Made by a program: the position numbers and the translations under genes. DNA of 64,000 bases from Firmicutes bacterium CAG:555 (GTDB lineage Bacteria; Bacillota; Clostridia; Oscillospirales; Oscillospiraceae). The first letter of the stretch is position 1. Every line of letters starts with the position of its first letter. Below the pieces are notes generated by a model that saw only the letters and a program-made list of their open reading frames with translations, was not told the DNA's origin and did not search any database. This document shows positions 54,307 through 62,609 of this stretch, in pieces. The stretch covers positions 7,354 through 71,353 of the forward strand of contig HF986880.1 of NCBI GenBank assembly GCA_000431075.1. The letters run 5' to 3'.

Positions 54307-54893
54307 TGGTAAGGCTTTATATTGCCGATGTGAGTACGCTCGATATCGAGCGTGCGCTGACCGAGGTGTCCAACTATCGCCGCCAGAAGGCGCTGCGCTG
54401 TCCGGACGACGAAAAGTGCCGCTGCTCATTGGGTGCGGAGCTTCTGCTGTATCGTGCACTCGGCGCACCGGTCGAATATGCCTTGGGCGATAACGGCAAG
54501 CCGTACATTGACGGTGGAGCACACTTTTCGCTGTCGCACAGCGGCAAATACGCCGTGTGTGCAGTTTCCGACTGCGAGATAGGCGTGGATATCGAGTATC
54601 CACGGGAAAACACCGCTCGGCTGGCAAAGCGCTTTTTCACCGCAGATGAAATTGAGCGTCTTGCCGCAAGCGATGCGCCCGATGTGGAGTTCTGCCGCAT
54701 TTGGGTCGTCAAGGAAAGCTACATAAAGGCCACCGGCATGGGCTTCAAAACGCCGCTTCCCTCGTTTGAAGCGGCAAGGCGCATCGGCGAATACTCAACT
54801 TTGCAGCTTGAGCACGACGGCTACCATATCGCCGTGTGCGCAAAATGCGAGAGCATCGGAGATATAAAGGTCTATGATGAAGAAATTATTTGA
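54306..54893 (+). CDS. 4-prime-phosphopantetheinyl transferase, Sfp type
   Basis: The 195-residue enzyme transfers phosphopantetheine from CoA to carrier proteins. It has the Mg2+ motif GVDIEYP (about 96-102) and WVVKESYIKATGMG. At under 200 residues it is a compact Sfp/HetI type rather than AcpS. No polyketide or peptide synthase gene is in the window, so the substrate is unknown; it may serve the primary ACP. It shares an A with the HD gene stop. Confidence 0.9.
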   Translation: MVRLYIADVSTLDIERALTEVSNYRRQKALRCPDDEKCRCSLGAELLLYRALGAPVEYALGDNGKPYIDGGAHFSLSHSGKYAVCAVSDCEIGVDIEYPRENTARLAKRFFTADEIERLAASDAPDVEFCRIWVVKESYIKATGMGFKTPLPSFEAARRIGEYSTLQLEHDGYHIAVCAKCESIGDIKVYDEEII

Positions 54894-55281
54894 CAGCACA
54901 GTCGTGCGCTTTGTGCTCGTGGGCGCAGTGAACACGCTGTTTGGCGCAGGTATAATGTTCATATTCTACAACTGCCTGCACCTAAGCTACTGGCTGTCCT
55001 CTGCGTCAAACTACTTTTTCGGCAGCATTTTGAGCTACTTTCTGAATAAGTACTTCACCTTCCGGCGTACCGAGCGCAGCGCAAAATATATCGTGCGCTT
55101 CGTGATAAACATATCAGTGTGCTATTTTGCCGCATACTCGGTCGCAAAGCCGCTCATTGCGCAGCTTTTGGCGAGTGCCTCGGTGACTGCGCAGGAGAAC
55201 ATTGCAATGCTCGCCGGAATGGTCATCTTCACCGTTCTAAACTACTTTGGGCAAAAACTCTTTGCGTTCAAAAAAGATTGA
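54874..55281 (+). CDS. GtrA family membrane protein
   Basis: The 135-residue protein has four transmembrane helices with the GtrA pattern VRFVLVGAVNTLFGAGIMF, SYFLNKYFTFRR and the end LNYFGQKLFAFKKD. GtrA proteins are thought to help lipid-linked sugars across the membrane. The start overlaps the transferase gene by 20 bases (ATGATG at 54874). Confidence 0.9.
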   Translation: MMKKLFDSTVVRFVLVGAVNTLFGAGIMFIFYNCLHLSYWLSSASNYFFGSILSYFLNKYFTFRRTERSAKYIVRFVINISVCYFAAYSVAKPLIAQLLASASVTAQENIAMLAGMVIFTVLNYFGQKLFAFKKD

Positions 55282-55308
55282 GACCGCTAATGCGGTCTCG
55301 ATCTTTTT
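55271..55308. terminator. Bidirectional terminator between gtrA and the HAD gene
   Basis: A 17-bp stem (55271-55287 / 55292-55308, one wobble) with A and T tracts overlaps the end of gtrA and touches the convergent HAD stop. Confidence 0.85.
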
Positions 55309-55993
55309 ATATTCTTTCGAGCAGGGTGGGAAGCTCGGATAGCGAGCGGATCTCGTAGTCGGAGGGAATGGTGGGGTCTGCGGGGAGAGCCTTGGGGTTA
55401 AACCAGCAGGTTTTGATGCCGGCATTTATGCCGCCTAAGATATCCGAGCTCAAGGTATCGCCGACAATCAAGGCGCTGCCCCTGTCAAAGCCGTCTATCC
55501 CGGCAAAGCAAGCATCGAAAAACGCCTTGCTCGGCTTATTATGCCCCACCCGCTCGGAGATGAACACGCCATCAAAATAACGCTCAATATCCGCACTGTG
55601 CAGCCGTCTGTCCTGAACATTTGCCATACCGTTTGACACAATGTACAGTCGGTATTTGCCGTGCAGCGCATTCAGAACCTCAGGTGCGCCGTCGATGAAA
55701 TAGTGCCCCACGCCGAGGAGGTACTCATAGATTTTCTGTGCCATTTCGCTGGGGATGCGCACACCAAGCTCGTCAAAGAGAATGTCAAAGCGCTCGAGCA
55801 GCACCTGCTCACGGCTTATCTCGCCTTTTTCGAGCCGCCGCCACTGGCTGGCGTTTATCTCGCTGTAGCGGGCTACTGTCCCGTCGTCTGTGGGGATGCC
55901 GATGTGGGAAAAGGTCTTTTTTATTGCCGCTGCCTCTGCCTTATGAAAGTCGAGCAGCGTGTCGTCCAAGTCAAACAAAACAAATTTTATCAT
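55307..55993 (-). CDS. HAD hydrolase, YjjG-type pyrimidine nucleotidase
   Basis: The 228-residue protein has HAD motif I DLDDTLLDF, motif II (VSNG), motif III lysine (HNKPSKAFFD) and motif IV GDTLSSDILGGINAG. The length and cap match YjjG/YfnB house-cleaning nucleotidases. The ATG at 55993 begins the normal MIKFVLFDLDDT; the longer frame runs through the TPR gene end. Confidence 0.9.
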   Translation of the reverse strand: MIKFVLFDLDDTLLDFHKAEAAAIKKTFSHIGIPTDDGTVARYSEINASQWRRLEKGEISREQVLLERFDILFDELGVRIPSEMAQKIYEYLLGVGHYFIDGAPEVLNALHGKYRLYIVSNGMANVQDRRLHSADIERYFDGVFISERVGHNKPSKAFFDACFAGIDGFDRGSALIVGDTLSSDILGGINAGIKTCWFNPKALPADPTIPSDYEIRSLSELPTLLERI

Positions 55994-55994
55994 A

Positions 55995-57077
55995 TCAGTG
56001 CACCGCATAGAAGCTCCACCTGTCCCGAAGCTCCCTCGGGGCAAGCTCAATGAGCTTATCAAGCCAAATTTCATATGTAAGATTGTAGTTGTCAAAAAAG
56101 CTGATGCAGGTCTTGCTGCCGTCACGGCTCAGGGCAAAGCGCACGGTCTCGCCGTTGTGATAAAATATCTCACGCAGCTTATCCTCAAGTGCGCCGAAGC
56201 CGGGCAGCCCAACGCCGGATTTGAACGCATCCAAAAACCGTTCCTGCTCGCCGGAAAACCAGTCCCAGAACCCGCTGAGAACATTCAGCTGCGGCTTTTG
56301 CAGGGCAAAGCGCGGATTTTTCCTTGCAAGTATCTCCTCGACCGTCAGCGCATATCTTGCCTCGATCTCCGGCATCGCCTTGCGCAGCGCCGCCATCTTC
56401 TGTCGGGCAAGCAGCTTGCGGTCGGTCGCAGCGTACAGCATCGCCCACGAAAGGTCGAGCATAGGCGGAGAATAGTTAAAGCTTTCCGCTTCGTACAGCT
56501 CGTACTCTGCCTCATCGTAATGCCGCATCATGATAAGGCAGGCAGCCATGTTGCCGTGGATAGAGCCCGTGAGCGGCTCCTGCCTGACGGCGGGCACCTC
56601 GTTGCGCTGCGGCGAGTTCACGACCCGCTCAAGCGCTTGTACATAGTTTGTCAGCGCCGCCTCATAGTGCTTTTCCTCGTGCAGGCACTTGGCGAGCATG
56701 AGGTAGACCATGTAGAACTCCGGCTCACGCTGCGCAGCCTCGGAAAAAAGCACCGCAGCACGGTCACGAAAGCCCATTTTTTCAAAGCACAGCCCCATGA
56801 AGAAATGCCACGCCGCATAGTCGTTGTCCGTGCGGCAGTATTCATACAGCCGGTCGAGTCTCCTCATGCCCGTGAACACCTCGCCTCGGCTTATAAGGTT
56901 CAGTGCCGAGACAAGCCGGAACCGTGCGGCGATCTCGCCCACGAACGCCGGCTCCATTATAGGCCCGAACATACGGCCGTGCAGATACCACGCATCCTCA
57001 AACGCCGCCTTCATGCGTGGCAGCCTGAGAAATTTCTCCGTGAATTTATTTCGTTTTTCTCTAAGCTTATCCGGCAT
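55995..57077 (-). CDS. Tetratricopeptide-repeat protein
   Basis: The 360-residue protein is helical, with TPR-like units at about 85-120 (YAAWHFFMGLCFEKMGFRDRAAVLFSEAAQREP), 121-155 and 175-210. No signal peptide or catalytic domain is seen. It is followed after one base by the HAD gene and probably cotranscribed. It resembles uncharacterised TPR proteins of Oscillospiraceae. Confidence 0.75.
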   Translation of the reverse strand: MPDKLREKRNKFTEKFLRLPRMKAAFEDAWYLHGRMFGPIMEPAFVGEIAARFRLVSALNLISRGEVFTGMRRLDRLYEYCRTDNDYAAWHFFMGLCFEKMGFRDRAAVLFSEAAQREPEFYMVYLMLAKCLHEEKHYEAALTNYVQALERVVNSPQRNEVPAVRQEPLTGSIHGNMAACLIMMRHYDEAEYELYEAESFNYSPPMLDLSWAMLYAATDRKLLARQKMAALRKAMPEIEARYALTVEEILARKNPRFALQKPQLNVLSGFWDWFSGEQERFLDAFKSGVGLPGFGALEDKLREIFYHNGETVRFALSRDGSKTCISFFDNYNLTYEIWLDKLIELAPRELRDRWSFYAVH

Positions 57078-57112
57078 GTCCTCTCCCGAAAAATCATTTG
57101 CCTATATAATAC

Positions 57113-57154
57113 TCAAAAAGAAAAGAGCCGTCAATCGTTAAGATAGCGGCTCTT
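57113..57154 (-). terminator. Terminator after the 22-residue gene
   Basis: Arms AAGAGCCG and CGGCTCTT (57147-57154 / 57123-57130) are followed on the minus strand by TTCTTTTTG, just upstream of the TPR gene. Confidence 0.7.
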
Positions 57155-57165
57155 AAAAATTTGAT

Positions 57166-57234
57166 TTACTTTTCAGCGGTATCGGTCGGCTGAGTCTGGC
57201 CGCCCTGCTGCTTCTGCTTGTTCTTTTTGCTCAT
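57166..57234 (-). CDS. Very small hydrophilic protein, 22 residues
   Basis: The reading frame starts MSKKNKQKQQGG, is rich in Lys and Gln, and ends PTDTAEK. GGAGGAAACTGCA lies just before its ATG and a hairpin with a T run follows its stop by about 12 bases, so SD, frame and terminator form a complete unit. No family recognised. A chance frame of this size with both signals is unlikely but cannot be excluded. Confidence 0.6.
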   Translation of the reverse strand: MSKKNKQKQQGGQTQPTDTAEK

Positions 57235-57296
57235 TGCAGTTTCCTCCAATTCAAAGGTATGGAAGTATTATTCCGCAGCAAAGCAGCAATTATACA

Positions 57297-58169
57297 TTAT
57301 TCTTTTTTGAGCTCTTTGACGGCGTATTTCATAAAGCGCTTCACGGCCGGCGAAGCATGCTTTACCGACGGCAGTATCATGCCCAGCGTTATCTTCTCCG
57401 GCGGCGAGACCGGCACCTTTGCGACATCGCATATCCAGCCGTTTACGATAAGCTCGTTCGTAATGCTGATGCCGAGCCCGTTTTCGACGAGCGCCCATGC
57501 CGAAAAGCTCTCGTTGGTCGAGTAGACGATATTCGGCTCAATGCCGTATTTTTTTAGCATCGTCATGACATCCTCGTCCTTGCCCATTGCAGGCATGATA
57601 AGTCCCTCATGCTTGCAGCGCTCAAGCGGGAAGCTCTCGGCATTGGCAAGCGGGTGATCTCTCGGCAGTATTGCGATCATTCGGTCGTCGGCAAGCGGCA
57701 CCCAGTCGCCGTCTATATCATCGCCGCCGCTGGTGAAGCCGATATCGGCTCTGCCCTCTGCCATCCACTGCAAGACCTCCTGCCGCACACCCTCCATGAG
57801 GTTTACGGTTATCTTCGGGTACTTTTTCTTGAACGCCGCCACGACCTTCGGCAGCCAGTGCGTGGCTATCGAAGAATATGTGGCAATATTTATAAGGCCG
57901 ATATCCAGACCGTTTATATTCGCCGCAAGCTCGTGCACGCGGTTTTCCTGCGACAGAAATGCTCGCACCGCCGGCAGCATCTTCTCACCCTCGGCAGTCA
58001 AAACAACGCCCCTCGTGGTGCGCTTTAAAAGCAAAAAGCCGAAGTCACCCTCCATTGCGGAAATGAGCTGGCTCACGCCGGAGGCCGTGTAGTTTAACCT
58101 CTCGGCCGCCTTTGTCAGGCTGCCGCACTCGGCGGCGGCTAAAAACGCTTTGCATCTTGAGCTTTCCAT
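57297..58169 (-). CDS. LysR family transcriptional regulator
   Basis: The 290-residue protein has the N-terminal winged HTH (FLAAAECGSLTKAAERLNYTASGVSQLISAME) and a C-terminal effector-binding domain (DIGLINIATYSSIATHWLPKVV; PRDHPLA; VENGLGISITNELI). The target is not evident; the divergent neighbour is a 59-residue membrane protein gene. A TTAAG-N5-CTTAA site upstream fits autoregulation. Confidence 0.93.
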   Translation of the reverse strand: MESSRCKAFLAAAECGSLTKAAERLNYTASGVSQLISAMEGDFGFLLLKRTTRGVVLTAEGEKMLPAVRAFLSQENRVHELAANINGLDIGLINIATYSSIATHWLPKVVAAFKKKYPKITVNLMEGVRQEVLQWMAEGRADIGFTSGGDDIDGDWVPLADDRMIAILPRDHPLANAESFPLERCKHEGLIMPAMGKDEDVMTMLKKYGIEPNIVYSTNESFSAWALVENGLGISITNELIVNGWICDVAKVPVSPPEKITLGMILPSVKHASPAVKRFMKYAVKELKKE

Positions 58170-58182
58170 GTATATTACCTCT

Positions 58183-58197
58183 TAAGTTTTACTTAAA
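58183..58197. promoter_or_regulatory. Candidate LysR-type operator
   Basis: TTAAGTTTTACTTAA is a palindrome with the T-N11-A form of LysR sites, 14 bases upstream of the LysR start codon and in the gap shared with the small divergent gene at 58298. Confidence 0.5.
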
Positions 58198-58297
58198 TTC
58201 CTCTCAATATCTTGTAACTTCACTTTATAATATCACTCATTTATAACCCAATCAAGACGAAAAAACAAAAATCTCAAAAAATCTCGTAGGTATTGAT

Positions 58298-58477
58298 ATG
58301 AAAGCGTTGTCCGCCAAAACATTGGTCATTCTCGCACTCGTGAGCCTTGTTCTGACCGTATTATTCACCTATCTATGGGCAAGCCTCACCGGCACGGTCT
58401 CAATGATCTCGTCCGTCTTCGTGTTCTTCACCGCCGCAGTTTTCGTATTCTGCGTGAATACTGTGGATAAAAACTGA
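58298..58477 (+). CDS. Small two-helix membrane protein, 59 residues
   Basis: The frame starts MKALSAKTLVILALVSLVL and has two hydrophobic segments (about 8-28 and 35-54), ending in NTVDKN. It is followed after 38 bases by a terminator hairpin. The SD is weak (TAGGT). It diverges from the LysR gene and so may be its target. Function unknown. Confidence 0.6.
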   Translation: MKALSAKTLVILALVSLVLTVLFTYLWASLTGTVSMISSVFVFFTAAVFVFCVNTVDKN

Positions 58478-58515
58478 TACTTCTCTCTCAACATATTTCC
58501 CAATCCCATGCAGAC

Positions 58516-58545
58516 AGCGTGTGCGAAAAGCACACGCTGTTTGTG
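58516..58545 (+). terminator. Terminator after the 59-residue membrane protein gene
   Basis: Arms AGCGTGTGC (58516-58524) and GCACACGCT (58530-58538) followed by GTTTGTGTTTG. Confidence 0.75.
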
Positions 58546-58594
58546 TTTGTATAGAAGCATTGAAAAATGCAAAAATAAATATGTCGTATATTGC

Positions 58595-58653
58595 TTGACA
58601 GATACCCCTTGGGGGTATATAATCACGCTCAGAAAATACCCCCGGGAGGTATA
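58595..58653 (+). promoter_or_regulatory. csoR-copA promoter with CsoR operator in the spacer and a second site over the SD
   Basis: TTGACA (58595-58600), 17-base spacer, TATAAT (58618-58623). The spacer is almost wholly the CsoR-type palindrome ATACCCCTTGGGGGTAT (58602-58618). A second near-palindrome, ATACCCCCGGGAGGTAT (58637-58653), includes the ribosome binding site of csoR. Apo-CsoR would block polymerase; copper releases it. Confidence 0.88.
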
Positions 58654-58656
58654 CGG

Positions 58657-58965
58657 ATGGAATGTCAGGAAAAGCAGTGCTGCTGCGCCAAGACCAAGAT
58701 GCGCTCCGAGCAGGAGGTAAAGCTGCTCATGAACCGCTTAAACCGCATTGAGGGTCAGGTCAGGGGCATAAAGAAGATGGTCGAAAACAGCGCCTACTGT
58801 CCCGATATCCTGCTTCAGGTGTCGGCGATAACGGCTGCTCTGAATGCCTTTAATCGGGAGCTTTTGTCAACACATATACGCACCTGCGTTGCCGAGGGAG
58901 TGAAAAACGGCGACGACGGTAAGATCGACGAGCTTGTCGATACTCTCCAGAGGTTACTCAAATGA
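58657..58965 (+). CDS. csoR: Copper-sensing transcriptional repressor CsoR
   Basis: The 102-residue four-helix protein has the Cu(I) ligands C48 (SAYCPDIL), H73 and C77 (THIRTC). The N-terminus adds a cysteine cluster ([14 protein letters not shown]), seen in some clostridial members. ATG at 58657 follows CGGGAGGTATACGG. The stop overlaps copA as ATGA. Operators of the CsoR class lie in its own promoter. Confidence 0.94.
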   Translation: MECQEKQCCCAKTKMRSEQEVKLLMNRLNRIEGQVRGIKKMVENSAYCPDILLQVSAITAALNAFNRELLSTHIRTCVAEGVKNGDDGKIDELVDTLQRLLK

Positions 58966-61508
58966 AGCAATTCATCGTTACCGGAATGACCTGCGCCGCA
59001 TGTCAGGCGAGGGTCGAAAAGGCGGTGTCGAAGGTGCCGGGGGTCGAGACCTGCTCGGTGAGCCTGCTGACGAACAGTATGGGCGTTGAGGGCTCGGCTA
59101 CGGATGCCGATATCATCCGCGCCGTCACGGACGCAGGCTACGGAGCGTCGGTCAAGGGTGCGGCTCAAGCGGCTAAGCCCGATGAGGACGCTCTTGCCGA
59201 CCACGACACGCCGGTACTCAAGCGCAGGCTGTTTACAAGCCTTGGCTTTCTTCTTGTACTCATGTATTTTTCCATGGGCGCTCACATGTGGGGCTGGCCG
59301 ATACCGGCTTGGCTGGAGGGCAACCATGTCGCTATGGGGCTTATCCAGCTTCTGCTGACGATCATCATCATGATCATCAACAAAAAGTTCTTCGTCTCCG
59401 GCTTTAAGAGCGTTATGCATGGTGCGCCCAATATGGATACGCTCGTTGCGCTGGGTGCTTCGGCTTCGTTTTTGTGGAGCGTTTATGCGCTTTTCATGAT
59501 GACCGATGCGCAGGTGCACGGCGGCTCGGAAGCGGCCATGCCGTGGATGAACGAGTTCTACTTCGAGTCGGCGGCAATGATACTGGTTCTCATCACCGTC
59601 GGCAAAATGCTTGAAGCACACAGCAAGGGCAAGACCACCGATGCGCTGAAATCACTCATGCGCCTTGCGCCGAAAACGGCAAATATAGTGCGTGACGGCA
59701 CAGAGACCACCGTCCCCGTTGAGGAGGTCAGGCTCGGCGACATTTTCGTTGTCCGTCCGGGCGAGAGCATCCCCGTTGACGGTGTGGTCTTGGAGGGCGA
59801 CACCGCCGTCAACGAATCTGCACTGACCGGCGAGAGCATTCCCGTCGACAAGGCCGTCGGCGACACGGTGTCCGCTGCGACTATAAACACCTCTGGCTTT
59901 ATCCGCTGCGAGGCGACCCATGTCGGCGAGGACACGACCCTTTCAAAGATAATCAAGATGGTGAGCGACGCCGCCGCGACAAAGGCGCCTATCGCAAAGC
60001 TTGCCGACAAGGTCTCCGGCGTTTTCGTGCCCACGGTCGTGAGCATCGCCGTTGTGACACTCATCGTGTGGCTGCTCATCGGCAAGCCCTTTGACTTTGC
60101 GCTTGCAAGGGCTATCTCCGTCCTCGTCATAAGCTGCCCGTGTGCGCTCGGTCTTGCAACGCCGGTCGCCATCATGGTCGGCAACGGTGTCGGCGCAAAG
60201 CACGGCGTTTTGTTCAAGACCGCAGTCTCACTCGAGGAAGCGGGCAAGATGAAGATAGTTGTGCTCGACAAGACCGGCACCATAACAAAGGGCGAGCCGG
60301 AGGTCACGGGGCTGTACCCGGCAGACGGCGTGACGGAAGCGGAGCTTCTTGCCGCTGCCTATGCGCTTGAAGCCAAGAGCGAGCATCCGCTTGCCCGTGC
60401 AGTCGTTGCGGAAGCCGAAAAGCGCAGCTTGACCGCAGATGAGGTCACGGACTTCAAAGCTCTGCCCGGCAACGGTCTTTCCGCCGTGCGCAACGGCAAG
60501 GTGCTGCTCGGCGGCTCGATGAAATATATCGCAGGGCAGGCAAGCCCCGACAAGGCGGTGCTCGATAACGCCGAAGCGCTCGCCGATAAGGGCAGCACCC
60601 CCCTGCTGTTTGCCGAAAACGGTAGGCTTTTGGGCATAATCGCCGTTGCCGATACCGTCAAGCCCGAGAGCACCGAGGCTGTCCGTGAGCTTAAAAGCAT
60701 GGGCATCGAGGTCGTCATGCTCACAGGCGATAATCTGCGCACCGCAACGGCGGTCGGCAGTGCTGCGGGCATTGACAATGTCGTTGCCGGTGTCCTGCCC
60801 GACGGCAAGCAGGCCGTTGTCTCCAGACTTAAGACGCTCGGCAAGGTCGCCATGGTCGGCGACGGCATAAATGATGCCCCGGCGCTCACAAGTGCCGATA
60901 TCGGCATTGCCATCGGTGCAGGCACGGATGTCGCCATCGACGCTGCGGATGTTGTTTTGATGAACAGTAAGCTCAGCGATGTTCCGGCGCAGATCCGTCT
61001 TTCCCGTGCAACGCTCACGAACATCCGTGAAAACCTGTTCTGGGCGTTTATCTACAATATCATCGGCATTCCGCTCGCCGCAGGCTGCTTTATCGGTCTG
61101 TTCGGCTGGCAGCTCAATCCCGTGTACGGCGCTGCGGCAATGAGCCTTTCAAGCTTCTGCGTTGTGACAAATGCGCTGCGGCTCAATCTGTTCGACATGT
61201 ACTCTATCAAGCGTGACAGGCGCTGCAAAAACGCCGTTTCCGGCGAGGCGCTGGGCGCACTTATAAACGATATCAATTCAATGCAGGAGGAAAAAACAAT
61301 GACAAAGACAGTCAGAATCGAAGGCATGATGTGCCCGCATTGCGAGGCTCATGTAAAGAAAGCACTTGAGGCTCTCGGCGGCGTAACCGGCGCAGAGGTC
61401 AGCCACGAGAAAGGCACGGCGATAGTCAGCATGACGGAAAATGTCGACAACGCAGCTATCACCGCAGCCGTCACGGACGCCGGCTACACCGTACTCGGCA
61501 TCGAGTAA
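58962..61508 (+). CDS. copA: Copper-exporting P1B-type ATPase CopA fused to a C-terminal CopZ-like domain
   Basis: The 848-residue pump has an N-terminal HMA domain (GMTCAAC, C11 and C14), eight helices with the CPC copper motif (C392-P-C394), phosphorylation D436 (DKTGT), and [10 protein letters not shown]. The usual CopA end (about residue 740) is followed by a linker of about 40 residues and a complete HMA domain (GMMCPHC, C791 and C794). Before this domain lies AGGAGG and an ATG in frame, so it may also be made alone. Copper (I) export under CsoR control is the evident role. Confidence 0.95.
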   Translation: MKQFIVTGMTCAACQARVEKAVSKVPGVETCSVSLLTNSMGVEGSATDADIIRAVTDAGYGASVKGAAQAAKPDEDALADHDTPVLKRRLFTSLGFLLVLMYFSMGAHMWGWPIPAWLEGNHVAMGLIQLLLTIIIMIINKKFFVSGFKSVMHGAPNMDTLVALGASASFLWSVYALFMMTDAQVHGGSEAAMPWMNEFYFESAAMILVLITVGKMLEAHSKGKTTDALKSLMRLAPKTANIVRDGTETTVPVEEVRLGDIFVVRPGESIPVDGVVLEGDTAVNESALTGESIPVDKAVGDTVSAATINTSGFIRCEATHVGEDTTLSKIIKMVSDAAATKAPIAKLADKVSGVFVPTVVSIAVVTLIVWLLIGKPFDFALARAISVLVISCPCALGLATPVAIMVGNGVGAKHGVLFKTAVSLEEAGKMKIVVLDKTGTITKGEPEVTGLYPADGVTEAELLAAAYALEAKSEHPLARAVVAEAEKRSLTADEVTDFKALPGNGLSAVRNGKVLLGGSMKYIAGQASPDKAVLDNAEALADKGSTPLLFAENGRLLGIIAVADTVKPESTEAVRELKSMGIEVVMLTGDNLRTATAVGSAAGIDNVVAGVLPDGKQAVVSRLKTLGKVAMVGDGINDAPALTSADIGIAIGAGTDVAIDAADVVLMNSKLSDVPAQIRLSRATLTNIRENLFWAFIYNIIGIPLAAGCFIGLFGWQLNPVYGAAAMSLSSFCVVTNALRLNLFDMYSIKRDRRCKNAVSGEALGALINDINSMQEEKTMTKTVRIEGMMCPHCEAHVKKALEALGGVTGAEVSHEKGTAIVSMTENVDNAAITAAVTDAGYTVLGIE
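61299..61508 (+). CDS. CopZ-like copper chaperone, possible internal translation product of copA
   Basis: In frame with copA, ATG at 61299 (residue 780) is preceded by AGGAGG with an 8-base spacing, as good an SD as any in the window. The resulting 69-residue protein [19 protein letters not shown]... is a complete HMA copper chaperone with CPHC, ending at the copA stop. Either a former separate copZ has become fused by loss of the copA stop, or both forms are made. Translation of the short form is inferred from the SD only. Confidence 0.6.
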   Translation: MTKTVRIEGMMCPHCEAHVKKALEALGGVTGAEVSHEKGTAIVSMTENVDNAAITAAVTDAGYTVLGIE

Positions 61509-61519
61509 AATCGGCGCAG

Positions 61520-61556
61520 AAAAACAGGCAGGCCTCGTTTGAGACCTACCTGTTTT
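61520..61556. terminator. Terminator between copA and the Dabb gene
   Basis: Arms 61520-61536 and 61540-61556 pair throughout on the minus strand (two G-U) and with two C/A mismatches on the plus strand; A and T runs lie at the base. It serves the minus-strand operon best. Confidence 0.8.
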
Positions 61557-61565
61557 TGTTATTAA

Positions 61566-61868
61566 TCAGAATTCGTAGTCGACTGCGGCTCTTTCCGTTC
61601 TTATGCTCTCGACAAAATCGTGCAGAGCCTTGTGCGGCGGGAACGCCGCCCACTCCTTTAATGCGTCAAGATCGTCAAACTCCATCTCCTCGACATAGTC
61701 CCAGTAGTGTGCACCGCTGAAAATACAGGTGTGATGGGTGATGCTCCTGAGCTTGGGGAACTGCTTTGCGACCTCGTCGAGCTTCTCAGCTGCAATTTTG
61801 ATATTGGTGTGCATGTCGTTGCCGTTTGCCTCCGGCTTCATGCGCCAAAAAACGATGTGCTTTATCAT
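61566..61868 (-). CDS. Dabb family protein (stress-responsive A/B barrel)
   Basis: The 100-residue protein has the Dabb signature: MIKHIVFWRMKPEA start, a central helix (AAEKLDEVAKQFPKLRSI) and HKALHDFVESI. Dabb domains form dimeric ferredoxin-like barrels, some being small enzymes. It is the last gene of an operon with RraA, dehydrogenase and MBL genes. Confidence 0.9.
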   Translation of the reverse strand: MIKHIVFWRMKPEANGNDMHTNIKIAAEKLDEVAKQFPKLRSITHHTCIFSGAHYWDYVEEMEFDDLDALKEWAAFPPHKALHDFVESIRTERAAVDYEF

Positions 61869-61880
61869 GCGTAAACTCCT

Positions 61881-62588
61881 TTACATCAGCTCATCCCACG
61901 AGCAATTGTAGAACCTGCATCCCCGCTCCTCGAGTGCCTTTTGCACCCATGAACGGTCGGATTCGCCCTTGAGGATAAGCTGCAGATTGGCTTCTTCCTT
62001 TTCCTTGAGCTTCTTTGCCTCGTCAGCTATGGCTCTTGCCTGCTCGGGTCGGACGGCGATGACGCCGTCCTCGTCGCCGACGATTATATCGCCGGGGAAA
62101 ACGACCTGATTGCCGACGGCTATCGGAACATTCATCTCGCCCGGACCGAGGCCCTTGTACGATGCGTTGGGCATGATGCCCCGAGCGAAAATGTTAAAGT
62201 CGTCAAAGGTATCCAAGGCTGCCGAGTCTCTGACCGTGCCGTCGACAACGAAGCCCCGTATGCCCTTTTGGCGGGCGATCTGCATCATGTTCTCGCCGCA
62301 AAGCGCCCTTTCGGTGCAGCCGCCGCCGGCAACGACGATGACATCGCCTGCCTGCGCAAAGCTGATTGCTGCGTGGAACATGAGGTTATCGCCGATGGGG
62401 GCGCGCACGGTGACCGCCGTGCCGAGGAGCTTGACCTTATTGAGCGGCTTTATCTCCGAGTGCATGGCGGCAAGCTTATTCATGCAGTCATCAATATTGC
62501 ACACGGGAAGCTCACGGAAAAGCTCCACGACCTCGGGGTCGGGCCTTGTTATCTGCGTAAAGATCCTGAATCCTGTTTCACCTGACAT
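61881..62588 (-). CDS. RraA family protein (HMG/CHA aldolase-like)
   Basis: The 235-residue protein has the RraA fold with AVTVRAPIGDNLMFH, GGGCTERALCGENM, FVVDGTVRDSAAL (the Arg-Asp metal/pyruvate pair) and VFPGDIIVGDEDGVIAV. Homologues are 4-hydroxy-4-methyl-2-oxoglutarate/4-carboxy-4-hydroxy-2-oxoadipate aldolases or oxaloacetate decarboxylases. With a hydroxyacid-dehydrogenase-like gene alongside, a catabolic role is more likely than RNase E inhibition. Confidence 0.88.
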   Translation of the reverse strand: MSGETGFRIFTQITRPDPEVVELFRELPVCNIDDCMNKLAAMHSEIKPLNKVKLLGTAVTVRAPIGDNLMFHAAISFAQAGDVIVVAGGGCTERALCGENMMQIARQKGIRGFVVDGTVRDSAALDTFDDFNIFARGIMPNASYKGLGPGEMNVPIAVGNQVVFPGDIIVGDEDGVIAVRPEQARAIADEAKKLKEKEEANLQLILKGESDRSWVQKALEERGCRFYNCSWDELM

Positions 62589-62609
62589 AATGCTACCTCA
62601 CGCAGGCGA

